From Mycobacterium sp. (GTDB lineage Bacteria > Actinomycetota > Actinomycetes > Mycobacteriales > Mycobacteriaceae), in NCBI GenBank assembly GCA_025965815.1, contig JAOPWF010000364.1, positions 1-11,334 on the forward strand: a stretch of DNA of 11,334 nucleotides. The letters are read 5' to 3'. This document shows positions 6,110-11,334 of this stretch, in pieces. Position numbers and translations under genes: made by a program. The notes under the pieces are model-generated. The model was not told the origin of the DNA. It made no database searches and saw only the letters and a list, made by a program, of their open reading frames with translations. How positions within the stretch are numbered: the first letter of the stretch is position 1; each line of letters starts with the position of its first letter.

Positions 6110-7303
6110 TCAGAGCCGCTCGATGATGGTGGTGTTCGCCATCCCGCCGCCCTCGCACATGGTCTGCAGGCCGTAGCGGCCGCCGGTGGCCTCCAGGTAG
6201 CTGACCAAGGTTGCCAGCAGCCGGGTCCCCGAGGACCCCAGCGCGTGGCCCAGCGCAATCGCACCGCCCCACGGATTCAGCCGGGCCGGGTCCGCGCCGA
6301 GCTCCTGCGCCCAGGCCAGCGGAACGCACGCGAACGCCTCGTTGACCTCGTAGGCGTCGAGGTCGTCGAGCGTCAGACCGCCGCGGTGCAGCGCTTTCTT
6401 GGTGGCCGGAATGGGTGCGGTGAGCATGTAGAGCGGATCGTCCCCGGCGACGGAGAAGGCGTGGAATCGTGCCCGGGGCCGCAGTCCGCCCGAGAGCGCC
6501 ATCTGCTCGCTCATGATCAACGCGGCCGATGCGCCGTCGGTCAGCGGCGAGGAGTTGCCGGCAGTGATCCGCCACTCGAGGGTGGGGAAGCGCGCGGCCG
6601 CCTCTGCCGAGGCGAAGGACGGCTTCAGCACCCTGAGCGCCTCAACGGTGGTGTCGGCCCGAATCGTCTCATCGACGATGTGCTCGGTGTGGCGCCCCCC
6701 CGGGTCGGCGGCGGGCATCGCGACAATCTCGTTGACGAAACATCCGGCGGCCGACGCGGCCGCGGCCCGTTGATGCGAGGAGACAGCGAAGGCATCCAGG
6801 GAGTCCTGTTCGAGCTTCCATCGGGCTGCGACGCGTTCGGCGGCCACTCCTTGCGTGACCAGGCCCTGCGGATACCGCGCCGCGACGCTCGGGCCGAAGG
6901 TATCGGCGCCCGACGACGCCGTTCCCATCGGAACCCGGCTCATGGATTCCACGCCGCACGCGATGACGATGTCGTAGGCGCCGGCCAACACGCCCTGCGC
7001 TGCGAAATGCACCGCCTGCTGGCTGGAACCACACTGGCGGTCCACCGTGGTGGCCGGGACGGACTCAGGGAATCCCGCCGCTAGGGCGGCGCTGCGGGCG
7101 ATGTTGAAGCTCTGCTCGCCGACCTGCTCCACGCAGCCGGCGATGACGTCATCGATTCGGGCGGGGTCTAAGTGATTGCGGGTAACGAGCTCGGAGAGCA
7201 CCTGGCGCAACAACTCGACCGGGTGATGGCCCGACAGCGCGCCGCCCGGCTTGCCCTTCCCGGACGCCAACCGGACCACGTCCACGATCACGGCGTTGTT
7301 CAT
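6110..7303 (-). CDS. Acetyl-CoA acyltransferase (thiolase), FadA type, catalytically complete
   Basis: This 397-aa thiolase would cleave a 3-oxoacyl-CoA with CoA to acetyl- or propionyl-CoA and a shortened acyl-CoA. All catalytic elements are visible: nucleophile Cys91 in RQCGSSQQA, NEAF at 321-324, His353 in GGAIALGHALGSSGTR, and Cys383 in CEGGGMANTTIIERL at the C-terminus. Length is normal for the family. The leader has AAGGGAG about 7 nt before the ATG. It is the first gene of the minus-strand operon and diverges from the ferredoxin gene across 157 bp. It contrasts with the Cys-less thiolase-fold protein at 215-1885, so the cluster encodes both a true thiolase and a probable aldolase. Degradative use fits the setting better than biosynthetic condensation. 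Confidence 0.95.
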   Translation of the reverse strand: MNNAVIVDVVRLASGKGKPGGALSGHHPVELLRQVLSELVTRNHLDPARIDDVIAGCVEQVGEQSFNIARSAALAAGFPESVPATTVDRQCGSSQQAVHFAAQGVLAGAYDIVIACGVESMSRVPMGTASSGADTFGPSVAARYPQGLVTQGVAAERVAARWKLEQDSLDAFAVSSHQRAAAASAAGCFVNEIVAMPAADPGGRHTEHIVDETIRADTTVEALRVLKPSFASAEAAARFPTLEWRITAGNSSPLTDGASAALIMSEQMALSGGLRPRARFHAFSVAGDDPLYMLTAPIPATKKALHRGGLTLDDLDAYEVNEAFACVPLAWAQELGADPARLNPWGGAIALGHALGSSGTRLLATLVSYLEATGGRYGLQTMCEGGGMANTTIIERL

Positions 7304-7425
7304 CCCATACTCCCTTGACGTCGGCGCCGGTGAATGGACGCGTGTCGGTAACCGGTGCCACGTGCTCGCCCATCGGGCAGTCTGTCACAAATAAAAGGTA
7401 ATAGACGCACAGAGAAATACTCTCG

Positions 7426-7454
7426 TTGTCGACAGAAGAACGGGATGGTCTACT
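7426..7454 (+). promoter_or_regulatory. Candidate ferredoxin promoter, possibly giving a leaderless mRNA
   Basis: TTGTCG (7426-7431) and TCTACT (7449-7454) are separated by 17 nt. A transcript starting 6-7 nt after the second hexamer would begin at or next to the ATG at 7461. No Shine-Dalgarno sequence stands at normal distance before that ATG, and leaderless mRNAs are common in mycobacteria. The -10 match is imperfect. Confidence 0.35.
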
Positions 7455-7456
7455 TG
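7443..7456 (-). promoter_or_regulatory. Shared element CAAGTAGACCATCC, candidate operator
   Basis: On the minus strand this reads CAAGTAGACCATCC, identical to 122-136 (CAAGTAGAGCCATCC) except for one missing G. It ends 4 nt before the ferredoxin ATG and overlaps the candidate -10 hexamer. The second arm here is degraded (TCTTCT against TCTACT), so it may be a weaker site for the same regulator. Confidence 0.4.
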
Positions 7457-7460
7457 ACAG

Positions 7461-7649
7461 ATGAAGGTGACAGTCGACCCTGACCTGTGTGAAGCGAATG
7501 GATTGTGCGTGGCGTCCGCCCCGGACATCTTCGACCTTGTCGACGACGACGTCGTCCAGATCCTGCTGCCCGAGCCGCCGCCAGAGCAGGGACCCGCTGT
7601 GCTCGATGCGGTGGCCGCGTGCCCGAAACAAGCCTTGCGCATCCTTTAG
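7461..7649 (+). CDS. Small [3Fe-4S] ferredoxin, P450 electron-transfer type
   Basis: This 62-aa acidic protein has Cys10, Cys16 and Cys54 in the pattern C-x5-C...C-P typical of actinobacterial single-cluster [3Fe-4S] ferredoxins that pass electrons to cytochromes P450. The variable residue in CEANGLC, where a fourth cysteine would sit in [4Fe-4S] proteins, is Asn13. The length is full for the group. No P450 or ferredoxin reductase gene lies in the window, so its partner is probably encoded nearby outside it or elsewhere. It diverges from the thiolase operon and precedes the amidohydrolase gene by 140 nt. An in-frame GTG at 7467 is a less likely start. Confidence 0.93.
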   Translation: MKVTVDPDLCEANGLCVASAPDIFDLVDDDVVQILLPEPPPEQGPAVLDAVAACPKQALRIL

Positions 7650-7665
7650 GCCAGCGGCAACTGGC
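7650..7665 (+). terminator. Weak hairpin just after the ferredoxin stop
   Basis: GCCAG (7650-7654) and CTGGC (7661-7665) can form a 5-bp stem with a 6-nt loop immediately after the TAG. A second GCGC...GCGC pairing follows at 7671-7684. There is no U-tract, so intrinsic termination is uncertain. Confidence 0.22.
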
Positions 7666-7693
7666 GTCCCGCGCTCTATCGCGCAGACTGGCG

Positions 7694-7723
7694 TTGCAGT
7701 AATTGCACCTGACGTTCTACTCT
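7694..7723 (+). promoter_or_regulatory. Candidate promoter for the amidohydrolase gene
   Basis: TTGCAG (7694-7699) and TACTCT (7718-7723, a TANNNT hexamer) are 18 nt apart in the 140-bp gap 7650-7789. A start near 7730 would leave a leader of about 60 nt. The hexamer overlaps TCTACT (7716-7721), also present in the two divergent regions. The gap also has an 8-bp direct repeat ACTGGCGT at 7660-7667 and 7687-7694. Confidence 0.3.
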
Positions 7724-7789
7724 GAGGGAAGTACCGTCCACGGCTGAAGTGAGAGCTCGTGTACCAGTCTTTCCAGAAGGGAAACCCGC

Positions 7790-8917
7790 ATGCTGCCCGA
7801 CGACGCCAAGATCATCTCCGTCGACGACCACGTCATCGAGCACCCCCGCGTATGGCTGGACCGCGTGCCTGCCAAGTACGCGGAGGTCGCCCCGCGCATC
7901 GTCAAGCTGCCCGACGGCAACGACACCTGGCTCTACGAGGGCAGTCAATCCGGCAATTTCGCCCTCAACGCCGTCGCGGGCAAACACCCACGCGACTTCG
8001 GGATGGACCCGCGCAGCTATGACGACATGCTGCCCGGCTGCCACCACATCGAAGACCGGATCAAGGACATGGACATCGAGGGTGTCTGGGCCCAACTGTG
8101 CTTTCCCAACTTCGGTGGCTTTGCCGGCAGCACCTTCCACAAGGCCAAGGACCAAGAGTTCGCCAAGTTGTGCATCAGCGCCTACAACGACTTCATCCTC
8201 GATGAATGGTGCGCCTACGCCCCCGAGCGTCAAATTCCGTTGATGATGGTCCCGTTCTGGGACATCGAGGCGTCGGTGGCCGAGATCGAGCGGACCGCGG
8301 CCAAAGGCGCGAAGTCCGTTTCCTTCCTCGAGGCGCCCCATAAGCTCGGCCTGCCGTCCTACCACACCGACCACTGGGATCCGGTCCTGCGTGTATGCGA
8401 AGAGGCTGGACTCCCGCTGTCGATGCACTTCGGGTCCGGCGGCATGCCGCAGGGGCTTGCCAGCGACGGCGACCTGTTCATCGGGATCGCGCTGTTCGGC
8501 CTGAACTCTATGATGGCAACCGCTGACCTACTGATGTCCGAGGTGTTCTACAAGTTCCCCAAGCTCAAGGTCGCGCTCTCCGAGGGCGGCATCGGTTGGA
8601 TGCCCTACCTGCTGGAACGCATCGACTACTCCTGGGGCCGACACAAGTACTGGTGCAACATCAACGCCGACAAGCTTCCCTCCGAGTTGTTCAGGGAGCA
8701 CATCTACGGCTGTTTCATCTCCGACCAGTCCGGTATCGAGCAGCGGCACCGCATCGGGATCGACAACATCCTGTTCGAGGCCGACTACCCGCATTCGGAC
8801 TCCAACTGGCCGCACACCCGCAAGCTGCTCGCCGAGCATCTCGTCGACGTGCCAGACGACGAAGCGCGCAAGATCGTCGAGCTCAATGCCCGCGGCCTGT
8901 ACAACTTCTGGGCCTGA
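7790..8917 (+). CDS. Amidohydrolase-2 family (ACMSD-like) metal-dependent hydrolase/decarboxylase
   Basis: This 375-aa protein has the layout of the amidohydrolase-related TIM-barrel family containing ACMSD and gamma-resorcylate decarboxylase. An N-terminal metal motif of D-x-H type (VDDHVIE, 11-17) is followed by SMHFGSGG with His213, LSEGGIGWMPYLLERID (263-279) and the C-terminal EADYPHSD with Asp332, the usual last metal ligand or catalytic Asp. AAGGGA lies about 7 nt before the ATG. Members of this family perform hydrolysis, decarboxylation or hydration of cyclic compounds, and mycobacteria carry many uncharacterised copies beside fadE and P450 genes. Here it may open or decarboxylate a ring intermediate, but this rests on context only. 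The family assignment is firm, the reaction is not. Confidence 0.88.
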   Translation: MLPDDAKIISVDDHVIEHPRVWLDRVPAKYAEVAPRIVKLPDGNDTWLYEGSQSGNFALNAVAGKHPRDFGMDPRSYDDMLPGCHHIEDRIKDMDIEGVWAQLCFPNFGGFAGSTFHKAKDQEFAKLCISAYNDFILDEWCAYAPERQIPLMMVPFWDIEASVAEIERTAAKGAKSVSFLEAPHKLGLPSYHTDHWDPVLRVCEEAGLPLSMHFGSGGMPQGLASDGDLFIGIALFGLNSMMATADLLMSEVFYKFPKLKVALSEGGIGWMPYLLERIDYSWGRHKYWCNINADKLPSELFREHIYGCFISDQSGIEQRHRIGIDNILFEADYPHSDSNWPHTRKLLAEHLVDVPDDEARKIVELNARGLYNFWA

Positions 8918-9040
8918 GACGTAACAGCATCGCGCTTCGCCGGGTACCTGCGCCCTGACGCAGCCGACGGTCGATCGCGCGGAGCCGACGGCCAAGACCG
9001 CATCCTGCGCGGCGCGGCGTTGCACTACGAAAGGTGGAGG
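8918..9040. other. 123-bp gap with a 9-bp direct repeat
   Basis: AGCCGACGG occurs at 8962-8970 and again at 8983-8991, 21 bp apart (two helical turns), upstream of the small-protein gene. I see no clear promoter or terminator. The repeat is GC-rich and could be chance. AAAGG (9030-9034) gives a ribosome site 6 nt before the ATG at 9041. Confidence 0.3.
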
Positions 9041-9349
9041 ATGGCCGACCTCACGGTGGGAATGCGGCTGCGCAGCACTCTGTGTGACACCGAGGTGATC
9101 GTCGTACGCGCACCGGACCACACGGTCGAGCTTTCGTGTGGCGGTCATCCGATGACCGCGCACGACGCTGTGGCGAGCAGCACCGCGGCCCCGGTGGGCG
9201 CCGATCCTGCCACGGTGCTCGGTAAGCGCTACGTCGACTCTGAGACGGGCCTGGAAGTACTGTGCACGAAATCCGGCCCGAGCCAGCTCACCGCAGACGG
9301 CAGACCGCTCCCCATCAAGGCGCCCAAGGCGCTGCCGGCCTCGGACTGA
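9041..9349 (+). CDS. Conserved-looking 102-aa protein of unknown function with internal duplication
   Basis: I do not recognise a named family. The protein is soluble, has no membrane segment, and contains Cys15, Cys33 and Cys75. It appears built from two related units. Residues 7-38 run from GMRLRS through TEVIVV to LSCGGHPM. Residues 61-90 run from GKRYVD through LEVLCT to LTADGRPL. Shared positions include G-x-R, EV followed by hydrophobics, and a closing G-x-P plus hydrophobic residue, which suggests two similar beta-rich modules. Cys33 and His36 of the first unit are not kept in the second. AAAGG precedes the ATG by 6 nt; an ATG at 9020 in frame has no better site. It ends 12 nt before the acyl-CoA ligase gene, so co-expression is likely and an accessory role with the ligase is possible. 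Confidence 0.82.
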   Translation: MADLTVGMRLRSTLCDTEVIVVRAPDHTVELSCGGHPMTAHDAVASSTAAPVGADPATVLGKRYVDSETGLEVLCTKSGPSQLTADGRPLPIKAPKALPASD

Positions 9350-9361
9350 GGACCGCTGCCA

Positions 9362-10873
9362 ATGAACGTGCTGACGCTGCTCGACATGGCGGCGACGGGG
9401 ATGCCGGGGCGGATCGCCGTCGGTCCGCTCCGACCGGACGGATCGACTCCAGCGGGACTGACCTATCCCGAACTTGTGCACCGAGCCCGCTCGGGTGCCG
9501 GCTTCATCCGCGCGGCGGGCGTCGATGAACTCGTCTACGTGGGCGTCAACGCCGACGACTTCGCGGTGGCGCTGTTCGCTGCCGCGTGGGCCGGCGTCCC
9601 GCTGGTGCCATTGAACTACCGCCTCGGGCACGACGCGATGGCACGCCTGCTCGCAGATCATCCGAACGCTCTCGTCGTCTCGGATCTGCAACTCCCGACG
9701 GCCGCGCGAACGGTCACGATGTTGGCGTGGCGGTCGGCGTGCGCTGAAGCTGTAGAGGGTGTGCCGCGGTGGGCCGACGATCCCGACGCGGTCGCCGTTC
9801 TGCTGTACACGAGCGGCACGACCTCGGCACCTAAGGCCGCCGTGCTCCGTCACAGGCATCTGGTTTCCTACCTGCTCGGCAGCGTCGACTTCGCCGCGGC
9901 CGGCGAACGCGACGCCGTCATTGTCAGCGTCCCGCCATACCACATCGCCGGAGTGTCCAATCTGCTCAGCAACATCTACGCCGGCAGGCGAGTGGTCTAT
10001 CTGAAGAACTTCACTCCCCACGGCTGGCTCGAGTGCGTGCGCACCGAACATGTCAGCCATGCGCTCCTGGTTCCCACGATGCTCGCCAGGATTACCGAAC
10101 ACCTCGGTGACGGCGCACACGCCGACGTTCCCACCTTGCGATCTCTGGCCTATGGGGGAGCCAGGATGCCACTTCCGGTGCTAGAACGCGCAATTCGGTT
10201 ATTCCCCGCTGTGGACTTCGTCAACGCGTACGGCCTCACGGAAACCAGTTCCACCATCGCTGTGCTGGGCCCCGACGACCACCGCGCGGCGCTGGGCGAA
10301 GATCCCGTGGCCCGGGCCAGGCTCGGCTCGGCTGGGCGTCTTCTTCCTGGTATCGAGGTTGAGATTCGCGGATCGGGCGGCGTATGCCGCGCGGGAGGCG
10401 TCGGCGACATTTATGTGCGCGGCCCGCAGGTGTCGGGGGAGTACCGCGGCGCGGGGAGTCAGCTCGACGACAACGGATGGTTCGCCACGCGTGATCACGG
10501 GTGGGTCGACGACGACGGCTACCTCTTTGTCGAAGGACGCACCGACGACACCATCATCCGCGGCGGGGAGAACATCGCGCCCGCCGAGATCGAGGATGTG
10601 CTTCTCGAACATCCCGCGGTCGCTCAGGCCGCCGTCATCGGGGTGCCGGACGAGCACTGGGGCCAGGACATCGCCGCCGCGGTGGTATTCCGTTCGGGCC
10701 GCAGTGCACCGGCCGGAGAGTTACGCCAATGGGTGCGGACCCGGCTGCGTGGTTCCAAGACGCCGGCGCTGGTCGTGATCCGCGACGCGCTGCCGCAAAC
10801 CTCCACCGGAAAAATCCTGCGCCGTGAGCTCCTCGCCGACCTGTTGGCCACAGAGCGGGCACCGACTCCGTGA
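9362..10873 (+). CDS. Acyl-CoA synthetase (AMP-forming), FadD type
   Basis: This 503-aa ANL-superfamily ligase activates a carboxylic acid with ATP and CoA through an acyl-adenylate. In order it shows the ATP loop YTSGTTSAPK (149-158), YGLTET (290-295), GWFATRDHGWVDDDGY (372-387), Arg393 in the hinge motif EGRTDD, and the C-terminal catalytic Lys484 in QTSTGKILRREL. The P-loop has SAPK where GxPK is usual, a mild variation. The length suits medium, aromatic or steroid acid ligases rather than the longer fatty acyl-AMP ligases. It begins 12 nt after the small-protein gene with no strong Shine-Dalgarno sequence, suggesting coupled translation. It would feed the CoA ester to the dehydrogenases and thiolases of this cluster. 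The substrate acid cannot be deduced. Confidence 0.94.
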   Translation: MNVLTLLDMAATGMPGRIAVGPLRPDGSTPAGLTYPELVHRARSGAGFIRAAGVDELVYVGVNADDFAVALFAAAWAGVPLVPLNYRLGHDAMARLLADHPNALVVSDLQLPTAARTVTMLAWRSACAEAVEGVPRWADDPDAVAVLLYTSGTTSAPKAAVLRHRHLVSYLLGSVDFAAAGERDAVIVSVPPYHIAGVSNLLSNIYAGRRVVYLKNFTPHGWLECVRTEHVSHALLVPTMLARITEHLGDGAHADVPTLRSLAYGGARMPLPVLERAIRLFPAVDFVNAYGLTETSSTIAVLGPDDHRAALGEDPVARARLGSAGRLLPGIEVEIRGSGGVCRAGGVGDIYVRGPQVSGEYRGAGSQLDDNGWFATRDHGWVDDDGYLFVEGRTDDTIIRGGENIAPAEIEDVLLEHPAVAQAAVIGVPDEHWGQDIAAAVVFRSGRSAPAGELRQWVRTRLRGSKTPALVVIRDALPQTSTGKILRRELLADLLATERAPTP

Positions 10874-10921
10874 CCATTCATCTGCTGCTCTCACAACCCC
10901 ATCAATTCGACGGAGGCGACG

Positions 10922-11334
10922 ATGCCTGACGCATTCATCCTTTCAGCTGCCCGGACACCGATCGCCCGGGCCCGCAAGGGATCCCTGACATCAGTGGACG
11001 CCTACCAACTCGCCGAGATTGCCGTCGGTGCGGCAGTTGAACGGTCACAGATTCCAATCGCTGACATCGACGACCTCTTCCTCGCGGAGTCCCTTCAGGG
11101 CGGCGGGGTGATCGGGCGCAATATCGCGGTGCGCCTCGGCATGACCACCCTGCCCGGTGTGGCGATCAACCGGCATTGCGCCTCGGGTTCCACGGCCGTG
11201 CAGCTGGCGGCGGCGACCATCATGGCCGGCATGGGAGACGTCCTCGTCGCCGGGGGAACCGAGAGCGCCAGCACGATGCCCCGGCTCTCCAAGGTGGCAC
11301 CCGGCACGCAGGAACCCACCCGGTGGTCGCCACA
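10922..11334 (+). CDS. Thiolase (acetyl-CoA acyltransferase), N-terminal part, cut by the window edge
   Basis: The first 137 residues are present and the frame is open at the right edge. MPDAFILSAARTPIARARKG is a typical thiolase start. The nucleophile Cys86 lies in NRHCASGSTAVQ and is followed by VLVAGGTESASTMP (108-120), so this is a normal thiolase and differs from the Cys-less protein at 215-1885. GGAGG (10912-10916) stands 5 nt before the ATG. It lies 48 nt after the acyl-CoA ligase stop and probably belongs to the same operon. The His and second Cys motifs lie beyond the edge and cannot be checked here. Role: thiolytic cleavage in beta-oxidation. Confidence 0.93.
   Translation, partial: MPDAFILSAARTPIARARKGSLTSVDAYQLAEIAVGAAVERSQIPIADIDDLFLAESLQGGGVIGRNIAVRLGMTTLPGVAINRHCASGSTAVQLAAATIMAGMGDVLVAGGTESASTMPRLSKVAPGTQEPTRWSP

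Larger units (their letters stand above)
7304..7460. promoter_or_regulatory. Divergent control region between thiolase operon and ferredoxin gene
   Basis: This 157-bp region drives two divergent units and has an AT-rich core (7388-7440). Short symmetries are GCCC-ATC-GGGC (7368-7378), CACGTG (7359-7364) and GAGA-AATAC-TCTC (7412-7424). TAATAGAC (7399-7406) matches the reverse complement of 73-80 in the other divergent region, though eight bases could be chance. The 14-mer at 7443-7456 is the stronger shared element. I could not assign a convincing promoter to the thiolase side. Confidence 0.4.

Noticed and set aside
6070..6264. Upstream extension of the SDR
   Set aside because: It overlaps the 3' end of the thiolase gene; the ATG at 6069 directly precedes the cofactor-binding strand and has AGAGG before it.
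7399..7406. TAATAGAC matching GTCTATTA at 73-80 as a second shared operator
   Set aside because: Only eight bases match without flanking similarity; such a match between two 160-bp regions is expected by chance.
7454..7459. Perfect TTGACA as a -35 box
   Set aside because: It ends 1 nt before the ferredoxin ATG and no TANNNT hexamer follows at a proper distance, so it is unlikely to act as a -35 element.
8962..8991. 9-bp direct repeat as an attachment site or iteron
   Set aside because: Two short GC-rich copies only, with no integrase, mobile element or AT-rich core nearby.
8528..10120. 530-codon open frame on the minus strand
   Set aside because: Antisense to the amidohydrolase, small-protein and ligase genes, with arginine/glycine/valine-rich low-information sequence and no family motif.

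Overview
The window looks like chromosome from a high-GC actinobacterium, most likely Mycobacterium/Mycolicibacterium or a close relative. The pointers are the strong G/C third-position bias, the fadE/fadA/fadD-type gene mix, a small [3Fe-4S] ferredoxin of the P450-partner type, and a fused DUF35-thiolase gene. This assignment is inference; there is no rRNA or other taxonomic marker here. All identifications rest on motifs read by eye.

Layout. On the left, the start of a minus-strand short-chain dehydrogenase (SDR) runs off the edge (1-56). It diverges across a repeat-rich 158-bp region from a plus-strand operon (215-4302). That operon encodes a DUF35/OB-fold domain fused to a thiolase fold that has lost its catalytic Cys/His/Cys, followed by two acyl-CoA dehydrogenase subunits that look like an alpha/beta pair. 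Convergent to it, with only 7 bp between stop codons, is a minus-strand operon (7303-4310): a catalytically complete thiolase, a 3-alpha-HSD-like SDR and an HSL/lipase-family esterase, the last two coupled by a TGATG overlap. Diverging from the thiolase is a 62-aa [3Fe-4S] ferredoxin (7461-7649). The plus strand then continues with a metal-dependent amidohydrolase-2 family protein (7790-8917), a 102-aa uncharacterised protein with an internal duplication (9041-9349), an acyl-CoA synthetase (9362-10873) and the first 137 residues of a second intact-type thiolase (10922 to the right edge).

How the genes may fit together (inference). The set reads as a CoA-dependent catabolic cluster for a hydrophobic, probably alicyclic or branched substrate such as a steroid, terpenoid or similar molecule. 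The ligase would activate the acid, the heteromeric dehydrogenase would desaturate it, and the Cys-less DUF35-thiolase would act as a retro-aldolase of the Ltp2/ChsH2 kind. The SDRs and normal thiolases would do ordinary beta-oxidation steps, and the esterase and amidohydrolase would handle ester, lactone or ring/carboxyl chemistry. The ferredoxin implies a cytochrome P450 hydroxylation, but no P450 lies in the window. A hydratase is also absent, so the cluster probably extends past one or both edges.

The least conventional points are the single-chain DUF35-aldolase fusion, a near-identical 14-15-bp element shared by two divergent promoter regions 7.3 kb apart, and the duplicated small protein upstream of the ligase. 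No gene-free stretch exceeds 300 bp. I saw no RNA gene, insertion sequence or CRISPR array.
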